A stretch of DNA of 64,000 bases. Source: Brachionus manjavacas. Taxonomy: Eukaryota > Rotifera > Eurotatoria > Ploima > Brachionidae. The translations under genes were made by a program, and so were the position numbers. The notes beneath the pieces were generated by a model, which was given only the letters and a program-made list of their open reading frames with translations, searched no databases and was not told where the DNA came from. The stretch covers positions 1-64,000 of the forward strand of contig JAHQIY010000033.1 in NCBI GenBank assembly GCA_019054805.1, in the 5' to 3' direction. Below, in pieces: positions 48,065-58,439 of this stretch (the stretch's first letter is position 1; each line of letters opens with the position of its first letter).

Positions 48065-49240
48065 ACCAGACTTATTTGAAGCCACAAGTCTTAAGTCAAG
48101 TCAATAACTTAAAATTTTTTTTTTCAAGTAAATTGCTTTTTCTTTCGATTTGATATGTGTAAAGATTTAAGCTTTGGTTTGTGTCTTTTAATAACATATT
48201 TAAATTAAATAACCTTTTTTGTATTTCATCTTATTTTCCATTTTTTGACCGAAATTCATAACTTTGACTTAAATTTTTGAGACTTAGACTTAAAAATTGT
48301 GACTTATAAACAAGTATGCAGAGAGAGAATTGAGTAAATTGAGGGTTGGAGGGAGCCTTGTGAGTTAAAGATGCCTAAACATGGAAAAGTTCGATGAATC
48401 TTTCATCTTAAGATTAGAAATTTAAGAGTTATTAAATTTATTTTTTGAATACATTGAGAGTTTATCAGAAATTAAAAATAAAATAAAAACAAAGGGTTAA
48501 TGTTTCTTTACTAATTTTAACTTTTGCATTTTACTTGATAAATTTACTTAATAGTAAGTTAATTGTCTAAATTATTGGTGAGCTCAATCTTAAAAAATAA
48601 GCATTAAATGAATTACTTTATTTTCCCAGTTTTAATATCTAGAGAATTTAAGAATAAATTTTATTTTCTAATCCTGAACAGTGTAGACAGTGTAAAGTAA
48701 ATTCACGCGAACTTAAAATCTAATTTGAAAATTAATTTTTCTTGATTTATCATAAATTAATTTAAAGAAATTTTTTAACTTTCCATTTTTATCTGCATTA
48801 AGCAGATGAATTGTTATTTTATTCATTTAAAAGCTGGTGATTGAGGTTCATTGGGCTTATGTTAATCTAAATAATAATTACTTTTTTATGTAACTTCCAA
48901 ATATATAGCCAGCACAGATAAAGATCAAAATTAATAAATAAAGCGATATTTTAGTTGATGAATTTGGCAATAATACCATCATTAATTCAAGTCGTTTTTT
49001 GTTGATTTTTTTTACCTAACCAGGCTAAATATTACGAACTTAGTGATCAACAAAACCAAACAAAAATAGCGGAGTTTTTCAATCCGAATTTTGTTTATAC
49101 TTTCCATTTAATTCAAAGCACAATTTTTTTTTTTTAAAAAAAAAAATTTTTTCCTAAAAATTTATTTTTCATCTTGTTTTTTTCAACTATGCATCAAATT
49201 AGATTCTAAATGGAGTCGAAGAATAATTTTTAAAATTTTA
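48065..49240. other. AT-rich spacer, no gene
   Basis: About 1.2 kb of AT-rich sequence with homopolymers (for example 49126-49155) between the preceding fragment and the Ig-domain remnants. No conserved motif or repeat was recognised. Confidence 0.6.
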
Positions 49241-49244
49241 GTTC

Positions 49245-49560
49245 CATACGATTTGAGTTTTCCTGAGTTTCCCAAGCGACTTCAGTGCCTTGATGACGTT
49301 GAAGGCCACGAAACTCATGTGAAGTAATCGCAAACCCGGTTCATAAAATACAAGTAACGGCAGCGAGATTCTACCTTCTAATCCCAGATATGAGATTTCC
49401 TTTTGCTTATAAGCCTCTCTGAGAATAAAAAACATTGCTAGGCGATGAAATGTCTTACAAATGTGTAGCCTCTAATAAACATGGTACTGCAAAAACAATA
49501 GGCATCTTAGTTGTCAGGGCCAATAAAGAGTCAAATGCTTCGAAGAAAGAACTTTTGCCG
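49245..49560 (+). pseudogene. Broken Ig (I-set) domain of a titin/twitchin-like protein
   Basis: Fragments of an I-set domain appear in shifting frames: FPKRLQCLDDVEGHETHVK, EVIANP, SEILPSNPRYEISF, SLRIKNIA and, after a one-base shift near 49440, DEMSYKCVASNKHGTAKTIG then ILVVRANKE. Together these show the Ig pattern (C..V.GNP...W, R(Y)xI, L.I.xx, D.x.YxCxASNxxG). At least three frame breaks and a stop lie between the pieces. It belongs with the Ig exons that follow on the same strand. The - strand ORF across it (49238-49435) is a shadow. Confidence 0.7.
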
Positions 49561-49641
49561 CCGGTAAATGATCCTCACCATTGAAGAATATAGACGCGTC
49601 ACCATCAAATCTATTACCAGTCATGGAGGAAACCAGAATTT

Positions 49642-50081
49642 CAATTAGTCAATCTGAAGAATCCATTGGGGACATTTTAAAAATATCCGAAAATGAAGTG
49701 TAATATTTCCAAGTAGTGCAGCGATTTTTCAATGTAAATATCAATACGATAATTATCCTTTAGTGGTTCGTTGTTTTTGAACCAAAAAATGGTTGGACTT
49801 GGATCTCCGGCTGAATTTAAAATTTTTTTTGTCAATTTTTATTAATTACACTTCATTTTCGGAAAATTTTAAAATGTCCCCAATGGATTCTTAAGATTGA
49901 CTAATTGAAATCTTTCTTCGAAAATGAAGTGTAACTAATAAAAATTGATAAAAAAAATTTTTAAATTCAGCCGGAGATCCAAGTCCGACCATTTTTTGGT
50001 TCAAAAACAACGAACCACTAAAGGATAATTATCGTATTGATATTTACAATGAAAAATCGCTGCACTCCTTGGAAATATTTG
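49642..50081. repeat. Chain of small fold-back (inverted) duplications
   Basis: Block B (caattagtcaatctgaagaa onward, 49642-49704) is followed by an inverted copy of the next Ig exon (block C, about 49700-49836). Then comes an inverted copy of B (49845-49907), a short direct copy of the end of B (about 49920-49935), and finally exon C in the + orientation (about 49945-50081). B pairs with B' around a centre near 49774, and C pairs with C' around a centre near 49890. The order is therefore B(+), C(-), B(-), B-end(+), C(+). Copies differ by a few bases. Confidence 0.85.
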
Positions 50082-50655
50082 ACTGTCTTGGTAGCTATGC
50101 AGGCAAATACGAGATCTAAGCCAAAATTTTGAGTTTAATTTTTGCCCATGTTAGAATTGAAATAGGTGAAGATCCAGCCAAAGTTGTGCGTCCAATAATT
50201 GAAGGTTTGTATCAGTACGACTTTAGAAAAGAAACATATCGGCCTCCGCAATTTATCATTAAGCCAATGAGTAAAACTGTTCATGAGGGAAGAAAGCTGA
50301 CTCTTCTTGCCCAGATATCGGACATACCACATCCAGAAACATGCTGGTTACGCGACGGCAAGCCCCTAAGCAGTCAGCCTGAAGATAAAAGAATTAAAAT
50401 TTATAAAAAAGAAAAGTGCAGCTATTTTGAAATACATAACATATCAATTTTAGATACAGGCGAGTACACCTGCACGGCAAGCAATGTAATGGGGACTGTC
50501 TATAGCGCTATCAATATTCTAGGAGAAGCAATGACTGAAGCCGAGACTGATGATAGTTCATAAGTTACTTTGACCAAGAAAAATCTGCAGACTCTGAGTT
50601 AGGTGTCCATTGCAGCTATTCTGACAACACTGACACTTCCACTTCCGCCAAATCA
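49965..50655 (+). pseudogene. Titin/twitchin-like Ig-domain exon(s), left copy
   Basis: After an acceptor (aattcag) the frame reads GDPSPTIFWFKNNEPLKDNY then RIDIYNEKSLHSLEIFDC and GSYAGKYEI, an I-set domain in which a TAA replaces the expected codon near the second Cys. It continues as AHVRIEIGEDP. A complete second I-set domain follows (50240-50530): PPQFIIKPMSKTVHEG, W(L)RDGKPL, then DTGEYTCTASNVMG. The tail is acidic (EAMTEAETDDSS), and after a one-base shift it continues SYFDQEKSADSELG to a GTAGGT donor at 50656. Such tandem I-set domains are typical of muscle giant kinases or obscurin/titin-like proteins. The domain is single-copy per arm and is mirrored at 63108-64000. 50656-51015 is AT-rich without a gene. 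Confidence 0.75.
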
Positions 50656-51015
50656 GTAGGTTTTTAGTTTATAATCAAAAGCTAAAAATAAAATAAAAAT
50701 TTTTAGAGTATCAAATATTATTTGTTAAAAAAAGACTTTTAAGTTATTTTTTTATTAAAAATATAGCTTGGGAAATGCAGGTTGGTTCCTTTTAGCCAAA
50801 TGTTTATTAGTCCAAAATTAGTACCTTTAATCCACAGTCGCGTCATTTATTCACCCGACTTTTCTAAAAGCAATTAAAAAAATGGTCATAAAGAATTTTT
50901 TGGATTTTTTTTTTATTTGTTATTATATTTATGTTTGTAATAATTTTGCCTTAATTTAAATAAAATTTTAAATTTGTCTTTAAAGTTTTTAAATAAAGAT
51001 TTAAAAAAAACAATC

Positions 51016-51291
51016 AAATAGATTTTTCTGAGTCGTCGTCAAATTTAACTGGCTTGGGAGCGTTGTCAAACGCAACGTTCTCCATATTTTCTTAGTCGTC
51101 GCGCTTCTCCTCTTCCTCGGGGTCAAACACATTGTCGCTGTTGAGGTCGCGAGTGATCCGCGTCGATTTAAATTTGACCGATTTGAACACGCTCGGACGG
51201 ATGCGCTTGATGTGATTGGGGAGAGGCGTGAAGGCCTTTCGCTTTTTAAAGTTCAATTCAATGAACTCGCGACTGGGCGCTTCAGACGACA
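51016..51291 (-). CDS. Conserved-looking unknown ORF, left copy
   Basis: The - strand frame reads SREFIELNFKKRKAFTPLPN, then HIKRIRPSVFKSVKFKSTRI and an acidic DPEEEEKRDD, followed by TAA. In the same frame beyond the stop it continues ENMENVAFDNAPKPVKFDDD then SEKSI and TGA. GC content is well above that of the surroundings, resembling the host exons more than the elements. No ATG starts it (the first in-frame start-like codon is GTG beside the gag stop), so it is probably a 3' exon joined by rearrangement. I do not recognise the family. Confidence 0.5.
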
Positions 51292-51294
51292 CAT

Positions 51295-51591
51295 TTAATT
51301 TTTATTGTAAGGAATTCTACTGTAAAACAGGTTAAGGTAGTATTCGGTTGGTCTGAAACAGGTTTCCTTCAGTTTATCAAATATTTTCCTAATGTCTTTT
51401 CGTTCAGCTTCTTCCATTCCATTAAATACCCTAAGTGCTTTACCTGACAAACAATATGCTATCACTGCTGCTTGCTGAATACTGTCCCAACCATACATGG
51501 CTGAATCATATCCAAAAGCTTTATAAAACTCGTCATAGTCCACATTTTCACCGTCGTAGTTCAAATTACTTCCCATACCTCGCTTTGCCAT
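51295..51591 (-). CDS. gag: Gypsy-type gag fragment, left copy
   Basis: A 98-residue frame from the ATG at 51591 (- strand): MAKRGMGSNLNYDGENVDYD, then YGWDSIQQAAVIAYCLSGKA, then LKETCFRP and YLNLFYSR. The pattern W.....A..L.G.A...F, then LKE.F.P...YL..FY.R, is the retrotransposon gag domain of Ty3/Gypsy elements. It is only the first quarter of a normal gag, ending at TAA after KN where an unrelated ORF begins. The ATG is directly preceded by a run of 20 A residues (on the - strand). The matching copy is at 62173-62469. Confidence 0.75.
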   Translation of the reverse strand: MAKRGMGSNLNYDGENVDYDEFYKAFGYDSAMYGWDSIQQAAVIAYCLSGKALRVFNGMEEAERKDIRKIFDKLKETCFRPTEYYLNLFYSRIPYNKN

Positions 51592-51834
51592 TTTTTTTTT
51601 TTTTTTTTTTCACTATTTATTTGGCTTCACTTTGATTAAATCATGTACACCAACGCTATTGAATCGTGCTATTTTATTTCAAGCTTACTGTTTCTAAATC
51701 GACAACCACGCAACGCAACAAAACTTTTGTATTATTGTACTATTGTATTCCTTTCGACACGAGAACTTTCTTTTATTTTTTTTTTTTTGATTTTAGAGGG
51801 TCACACAATATTTAACGAATTGAATCCTATTTGC

Positions 51835-51955
51835 GAACTCAATTTGTAAATATTTTAAAAGTTTCTAATTATTTTTAAGACACCTCAGAAAAGCTCTAAA
51901 TTTTTGAATAAATGTAAAAATCTTCAATCATTTTTAAACATTTCCTTTAAATTTC
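51835..51955 (+). repeat. Highly diverged satellite-1 monomer
   Basis: The order of blocks 'actcaatttgtaaa', 'ttctaattatttttaaga', 'cacctcagaaaagctctaaa', 'ttttgaataaatg' and 'atcttcaatcatttttaaac' parallels the satellite-1 monomer (tcaatttgaaaa, ttctgaaaatttttgag, ttacctagagaaatctctaa, tttctgaatggttg, atcttctatcatttttaaac). Mirrored at about 61808-61930. Similarity is visual and partial. Confidence 0.45.
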
Positions 51956-52051
51956 AAAGAATTAGTTTGATTGTTTTTATTATATTTAAAAACAGTTTTG
52001 GAATTTAAAAAAATTATAATATAATTAACCCGAAACAAATCTATTTTTTTC

Positions 52052-53145
52052 CTTGAATAATTATCAATCTTTTTGATTTAGAGAATTATTTTAAACTGTT
52101 CAAGAGAAATACTTTTGGATCTTATATATATTTTTGAAATCATTTTTGGAAGTTAAAAAGCGTCTTATATAGATTGATAACAAAAAATCTTTTTTTATCT
52201 GAGAATTATCAATTATTTTTATGTAGGAAACCATGATTATTAACGCTTAAGAAACTGAGTTCCTAGAAGTATTACTGGTTCAACAGCGTATTAGAAATCA
52301 AATGATTAAATGTACATGGTAAATAATAAAGGTATTTTCCGTTCAATATTATTTAATTAGATAAAGAGCTCCTTATAAATATATTTTTTTAATAATTTCT
52401 TTTAAAACATTATTTATGTTTTCAATATTTTTTAAGGTTTGCCAGCACTGTTTTTGACGTTAACTGCTAATAACTCAAGGTGCGAACTAAAAACAATACT
52501 TTAAAAAAAAACCTGCCGCAATATTCACTAGTGTTTAAGTTTTTGAATTTTTGACTCGAAGACTAAATATAGAGATGAGAGTAATTAAGTCCGAAAATGG
52601 TATTAATTATATATTGTTTTTTTAATCTATTTCAAATTTAATTAATGTTTTTTAAGGTAACGTTGGTAAAGTGGGAAATTATTGGACTAGAATTGAGTAA
52701 ATTTGCATACATGAATAAAATTTATGTATGCAAATCATCAACAACTGGATTTGCGGAACGTAATATTACCGGTCAAACAGGACATAGCTTTTTTTTTAAT
52801 TGATCTTGAATTGGATATTTCTTTAGAATTCGATAGAGATTATTGGTTTTTTTCAATTACCATCGGTGTCTACGCAAAATATGCCAGTAAAACAGTTAAG
52901 AAATTAATTCTAAAAAAGTTATAATTTAATTTTACTTAAATTAATCATTTTTTCTCTTCGAATTATTATCAATCTTTTTGTTAGAGAGATTTATCATAAC
53001 CTCTTCAAGAAAAATACTTTTTTGGTCTTAATTATGTTTGAATTCATTTTTGGAGCCTTACAATCATTTTATATAGATTGATAACATACAATCTATTTTA
53101 ATCTTAGAATGATCTATAATCTTTAACTAGGAAACAGTGACTATT
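52052..53145 (+). repeat. Two ~190 bp direct repeats about 900 bp apart
   Basis: 52052-52240 and 52952-53145 share 'attatcaatctttttg', 'tcaagaaaaatactttt', 'tcatttttgga', 'tatatagattgataaca' and 'aggaaac', at perhaps 70-75% identity over the length. They enclose about 710 bp with a hairpin and a small ORF. Mirrored in the right arm (about 60630-61720). They could be degenerate terminal repeats of an old ~1.1 kb element. Confidence 0.6.
52701..52735. repeat. Hairpin, 12 bp perfect stem
   Basis: atttgcatacat and atgtatgcaaat pair perfectly around an 11-base loop. The mirror copy is at 61037-61071. No function is apparent. Confidence 0.7.
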
Positions 53146-54336
53146 TATATTACATCTCCAATATGCCAGTCATCATTGATTTAGCGTCTCTTAATTTTTC
53201 TTTTAAACGATTTGTTAAATTATCCGAAACTTGAAGCAATATTTTACTCATAAAAGTCTTTCGACTTGGTAAATTAAAAATGAAAACTTAGGTAAAAATG
53301 GATTCTTGAGTTCATTCACTGCTGAGTTCGAAGATAAAAAATATTTAAAAAAAAAGAATCAAATTTTTATCTAATTTCCATTTATCACTGACTCTTTTTT
53401 TGAATGCCAGATACGAATCTATCCAATTTTTAAGATAAAGATATTCGTCCAAGTGCTTTTTTAAAATTTTACAACTCACCTAATTTTGCTTTTAATTATT
53501 TTGACCATTTTAAACAAGTAAAAACAATACTTTCTTTTGGTTCGTTTGAAATTTCGTTTGAAAAATCAAAAAAATTAAAAACAGGTGAGTAGTATTTGAT
53601 TTCATTTTCAAACTTTTACTCTTTTCTTTTCGATTATTTTTTTATACTTTTTCAATGATCTCATTGATCTTTTCTGTATCTCAAAATTTAAAAAAATTTA
53701 TTCAAATTTTTTCAAAAAGTTATTCAAATTTTAGATTTTAAACTAATTCTATGTTATTAGAAAATAAACTAATTGCGAAAGGCTAAATTTTTAGCGCTAT
53801 ATTGAAATTTAAATTTTAACTTCACTACTTATTTATTTTCAAAATTCAAAAAAATTGAAAATTAAAATCTCGATAAAAAACCTTAAAAACGAGGCCTTTT
53901 CAAATTATAAGAAATAACCAAATAAAAATAAAATTTTAAATTTTTTCAGATGTAGTTTGGAGGGAAGTTATTGGCTGTTTAATCAAGTTACTTGATTGAT
54001 AAAATTGGAAAACATTACCTGATTGTGAATTTTGACCTGATTGACTTGACAAATTTTCAATATTTCTTGCAGAAGATCAGGTTTATCATTCGATTTTTCA
54101 AATGTGAATTTAGACTTTTACTTCTGGTGTTTTGTTTCAGTGTCTTTTTTTTTTTTTTATCTTGAAAAATTCAAAAAAAAGAAATGGTTTATATTTTTTG
54201 TTGTAGACAAAATATTTTTTTTTATATAGAAAAAATATTTTCGAAAAATAGAAAAAAAATTAGAAAAAATATTTTTTTTTAAAGAAAAATTATTTTTAAA
54301 TATAGAAAAAATACTTAAGAAAATCGAAAAACAATA

Positions 54337-55330
54337 TTAATTTTTTCTCGGTCTTCCTCTTTTACGTTTCGCGGTTTGACCGTTTTGATTTTCTAATAAT
54401 TGATTATTTCCGTCAATGCTCAATATTTGATTTGATGTTGTCGCTGATTGAGTTTGAATTGAAGGTTCGATATTGGCTTGTATTGATCTGAAAATTTGCA
54501 CATTTAAAGGACCAGTCGAATTTCTCTCTAGAGCCGGTAGAGCCTTTTTTCGACGGCCTCTTTTAGAATTTTTCTCAATGTTAAGATCTAGAGTTGTAAA
54601 TTCTAGGAATTCTAATTGATAGCCAATACCAACCACATGCTTGCAAATGAAATTTTTATATTCATTGTAACTGTCCCAAGTTGATTTTTGAAAATACGCT
54701 TACACATTTCTTTAGTTACTTGTTGTTCATTCTTTGACGCTGTGACCATATAAACTGTTCGTCCACTTTGAGTAAATTTTACTATTCTTTTTTTTAAGCG
54801 CACCCATTCAAAGCCTAGAGTCCACTCGTCAGTAGAAACTTCTGGTTTTGTCGCAAATTTTTTGGTAGTGTTGAACTTAGGGTCCCGATTTGATGACCAA
54901 TCTGATAAAAATTTATTCATGCAGATGACGAACTGTCGAAGAGGTAAGCGATCTCTTAAGGTTGCTTCTTTTTTGATAACATCGTTTGTTGATTCCAAGG
55001 CATTATTCGTACTTGGGTAACCATCTGCGTAACCTTCATAGCAACCCACATGGTACTCAGATAGCCAATATTGGTCACAATGATGAAACAAATTGATTAT
55101 ATTTGCAACATTTCTTGAAGTCCATTTTGTTTTTAATAGATTATAAACAGTTTCAAAATGTTTTTTTAAAACTCATGCTTGAAAAAAATTTATATCTTCG
55201 ACTATCTCTTTTTGCAATACTTCACCCAATGATTTGAAAAAGTCGTCCATATTTCTTCGTCTATGTGCCCAACAAACAATACGATTCTTTAAATTGGTGA
55301 ATACCGATTCACCAATTTACTAATAATAAT
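54337..55330 (-). pseudogene. MULE-type transposase C-terminal remnant, left copy
   Basis: On the - strand the pieces read RIVCWAHRRRNMDDFFKSLG, then FHHCDQYWLSEYHVGCYEGY, TNNALESTNDVIKKEATLRD, then RLPLRQFV. After a frame break come WDSYNEYKNFICKHVVGIGY and a basic, Gln/Asn-rich tail ending KRKRGRPRKN, an AT-hook-like motif. C-W-x-H, NALES(T)N..IK and the C-K-H of a SWIM finger are typical of the C-terminal half of MULE-type transposases in animals. The family differs from the 37 kb transposase. Frame breaks at about 54655 and 55130 and the missing catalytic N-terminus make it non-functional. It abuts the Gypsy integrase fragment with no visible boundary sequence. Confidence 0.72.
55291..55318. 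repeat. Hairpin at the MULE/Gypsy boundary, left copy
   Basis: A 12 bp perfect stem (aaattggtgaat / attcaccaattt) closes a four-base loop between the Gypsy integrase remnant and the MULE remnant. The mirror is at 58465-58492. Confidence 0.75.
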
Positions 55331-55346
55331 TCGCCTTTGTTGTTAT

Positions 55347-57417
55347 TTATAATCCAGGTATCAATACTAGTAAAAATAGTAAGGGCATCCAGAGTCTGTT
55401 TAGATTAAATGACCAGTTTACTTCTTTAGCTTTTGCATTTACATGCTTATTTTCAAATAACTCTTTTAATTCCAACGAACGTTTAAATAACGATTCAATT
55501 TCAGATTCTCTATCTTGTTTTTTCCAATCTTCAAACATTTCCATTTTTCGTCCAAAAACTAATTCAAATGGAGTTTGATTTGTTGATGGATGGATTCTCG
55601 TACGATAAGCAAGTAATACGTAATCAATCCATTTATCCCATTCTTCAGGGTTTTCTTGACTGTGTTTGCTTATGCAATCTGTAATAGTTTTGTGAAATTT
55701 TCAACCAGACCATTTGTGCGAGGATGGTATGCTGAAGTTACCCTTCTTTCAGTGCCAACTAACTGGCAAAGAGCTAGGATAACTTTGTTTATGAATTCTA
55801 GTCCTTGATCGGAACGAATTTCATGTGGAGCACCAAATAGGCTTATATATTTAAATAAGCATAATGCAATTTCTTCGGCTGATTTACTTCGTATAGGAAA
55901 GGCGACTGGAAATTTTGATAGGTATTCCATTATTACACACAAACCTTTGTAACCATCTTGTGTAACTGGAAAACCAAATTGTAAGTCAATACTAACTCAT
56001 TGAAAGATGTAGTCAATATTTAAGCTTTTTGCAAAATGTTCAATAACTCTTCCTCGGTTACGTTGTAAACATTTAACACATTTATTTAACATTTTTTTAA
56101 TTTGTTTTAGCATGTTTTTCCAATAATACTTTCTTTTCAGTCTTTCGTATGTTGTTTTATCATCGAAATGTCCGATTAAATGTTCAAGCTCAATGAGCTG
56201 CTCTCTTTTATCAATTCTAGGAACCATTTTATCAAAATAAGGAAAATCTTCATTTTCTCTGTACCAGATTTGGTCATCATGAATTACTAATTTCACTCCA
56301 AGTTTGATAATTCTATTTTTTTCATTTCGAGATAGTCCAGGTTCTATTTCACCCGTTACTAGATAATGCATTAACGGACCATCTTCATAAAAATCTAATC
56401 TCTTTGAAGATCTTTCACTATCAGGAATTTGTTCTTCTTCGCTCTCAGTATCATCGTTTAATTCTTGTTGTTTAATGGTCTGACTGGATTCAAATTTCTC
56501 TAGAGCTTGGACTTGAATTGGTCGACTAAGAGCATCAGCATTGGTATGCTTTTTTCCAGGTCGATGTTTTACTTCAAAATCGAAGCCTTGAAAAAATATT
56601 GCCCATCTAGCTAAACGTCCAGTTGGTTCTTTTATATCTTTGAACCATTTCAACACTACGTGGTCGGTTATAACTAAGAATTTTGTTAGATATAGATAAA
56701 TTTTAAAATACTTAATAGCCCAAACAACAGCTAAACATTCTTTTTCCGATATACTGAAATGTAATTCACTTCCTTTTAAAAGACGCGACGCATAACATAC
56801 GACGTGTTCTAGTCCTTCGTCATCGTCTTGAGCTAAAATTGCACCTAATGCAACAATAGACGCATCAGTTATTAATTTGAAGGGTTTTGATAAATCTGGT
56901 TTTTTTAAAATTGGATCGTTTATTAATTTATTTTTTAATAGTTGAAATGAATTTCTACATTCTACTGTCCAATTCCATTTCTTGTCTTTCTTGAGTAGTG
57001 CGTTAAGTGGTGATGCAATTTTTGCAAAGTCTTTGATAAATCGTCTATAAAATCCTGGTAATCCAAGAAATATTTGAAGTTCTTTTATATTAGGCGGCTC
57101 TGGATAATTGTTTATCTTCTCAATTTTTTCTGGATCTGTTTGTATCGAGTCTTTGGAAACGATGTGCCCTAAAACTTTTATCGATTTTTCGAACCAGCTA
57201 CATTTTTTGGATTTATTCGTAAATTATTTTATCTCAATGCTTTGAATACTTGTATTAAATGTTTTATATGTTCTTTAGCATTGCTTGAAAATATAACTAT
57301 ATCATCGAAATAAACCTGTACGATAATTAAATGTCTAAAAACCTTATTCATGACTCTTGAAAATTCGGCAGGAGCATTTTTTAATCCGAAAGGCATTCTT
57401 GTAAACTCAAAATGCAT
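55347..57417 (-). pseudogene. pol: Ty3/Gypsy pol fragment: RT, RNase H, integrase
   Basis: Continuous pol coding on the - strand starting mid-RT at 57417. RT: FEFTRMPFGLKNAPAEFSRV, VYFDDIVIF. Then KVLGHIVSKDSIQTDPEKI and FLGLPGFYRRFIKDFAKIAS (thumb/connection). RNase H: TDASIVALGA, SEKECLAVVWAIKYF, TDHVVLKWF, then HRPGKKHTNADALSRP. Integrase H2C2 zinc site: LEHLIGHFDDKTTYERL...KYYW, CVKCLQRN. Core: SID, RSDQGLEFINK, AYHPRTNGLVENF (the D, D and E are present). In-frame stops occur after ALR in RT (TAA, about 57229) and at the Trp position before VSID (TGA), with a frameshift near 55669. There is no protease, upstream RT or LTR. 56373-57410, the RT/RNase H part, is the palindrome spacer and occurs only once in the window. 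Confidence 0.9.
56373..57410. other. Palindrome spacer (1,038 bp)
   Basis: The single-copy sequence between the arms. It consists wholly of Gypsy RT/RNase H coding sequence on the - strand. Both edges carry aatgcatt (56365-56372 and 57411-57418), a self-complementary octamer, so the strand switch happened at a microhomology. Confidence 0.9.
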
Positions 57418-58436
57418 TATCTAGTAACGGGTGAAATAGAACCTGGACTATCTCGAAATGAAAAAAATAGAATTATCAAACTTGGAGTGAAATTAGTAAT
57501 TCATGATGACCAAATCTGGTACAGAGAAAATGAAGATTTTCCTTATTTTGATAAAATGGTTCCTAGAATTGATAAAAGAGAGCAGCTCATTGAGCTTGAA
57601 CATTTAATCGGACATTTCGATGATAAAACAACATACGAAAGACTGAAAAGAAAGTATTATTGGAAAAACATGCTAAAACAAATTAAAAAAATGTTAAATA
57701 AATGTGTTAAATGTTTACAACGTAACCGAGGAAGAGTTATTGAACATTTTGCAAAAAGCTTAAATATTGACTACATCTTTCAATGAGTTAGTATTGACTT
57801 ACAATTTGGTTTTCCAGTTACACAAGATGGTTACAAAGGTTTGTGTGTAATAATGGAATACCTATCAAAATTTCCAGTCGCCTTTCCTATACGAAGTAAA
57901 TCAGCCGAAGAAATTGCATTATGCTTATTTAAATATATAAGCCTATTTGGTGCTCCACATGAAATTCGTTCCGATCAAGGACTAGAATTCATAAACAAAG
58001 TTATCCTAGCTCTTTGCCAGTTAGTTGGCACTGAAAGAAGGGTAACTTCAGCATACCATCCTCGCACAAATGGTCTGGTTGAAAATTTCACAAAACTATT
58101 ACAGATTGCATAAGCAAACACAGTCAAGAAAACCCTGAAGAATGGGATAAATGGATTGATTACGTATTACTTGCTTATCGTACGAGAATCCATCCATCAA
58201 CAAATCAAACTCCATTTGAATTAGTTTTTGGACGAAAAATGGAAATGTTTGAAGATTGGAAAAAACAAGATAGAGAATCTGAAATTGAATCGTTATTTAA
58301 ACGTTCGTTGGAATTAAAAGAGTTATTTGAAAATAAGCATGTAAATGCAAAAGCTAAAGAAGTAAACTGGTCATTTAATCTAAACAGACTCTGGATGCCC
58401 TTACTATTTTTACTAGTATTGATACCTGGATTATAA
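57411..58436 (+). pseudogene. pol: Gypsy integrase fragment, right copy
   Basis: A mirror of 55347-56372, but here it starts abruptly at HYLVTGEIEP, between RNase H and integrase, because the palindrome edge removes RT and RNase H. It keeps the H2C2 zinc site, SID, RSDQGLEF and GLVENF, with the same TGA at the expected Trp and the same frameshift after KLLQIA. It ends in a frame shared with the MULE remnant (LLVLIPGL then TAA). Confidence 0.88.
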
Positions 58437-58439
58437 ATA

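Larger units (their letters stand above)
51592..54336. other. AT-rich arm segment without a confident gene
   Basis: About 2.7 kb. 51592-51850 is the 5' flank of the gag fragment and may include retrotransposon leader or LTR, but no LTR ends are identifiable. 51835-51955 resembles a very diverged satellite-1 monomer. Two ~190 bp direct repeats and a hairpin are listed separately. A 66-codon frame (52724-52924, + strand) lies between the direct repeats and is unrecognised. 53150-54336 is AT-rich, including the mirror of the 60262-60525 ORF, here frameshifted by one base in an A run. Confidence 0.55.
49763..56372. repeat. Giant palindrome, left arm
   Basis: The arm of about 6.6 kb is the reverse complement of 57411-64000. 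Corresponding positions sum to 113783 at the inner end (56372 with 57411), drifting to 113763 at the outer end (49763 with 64000), so net indels are only about 20 bases. The ORFs at 50129, 51092, 51295, 54337, 54612, 55347, 55670 and 55997 all recur on the opposite strand in the other arm with identical translations. Differences I saw are chiefly homopolymer lengths, plus rare substitutions (for example acgttaac against accgtc near 52455/61310). Confidence 0.97.

Noticed and set aside
50135..50332. 65-residue - strand ORF opposite the Ig exon (and its mirror at 63431-63628)
   Set aside because: It is the antisense shadow of a clear I-set domain.
57786..57800. TGA read as tryptophan (alternative code) in the Gypsy integrase
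   Set aside because: Only one such site. Other genes in the window use TGG for Trp and the element has other stops, so it is better seen as a mutation.
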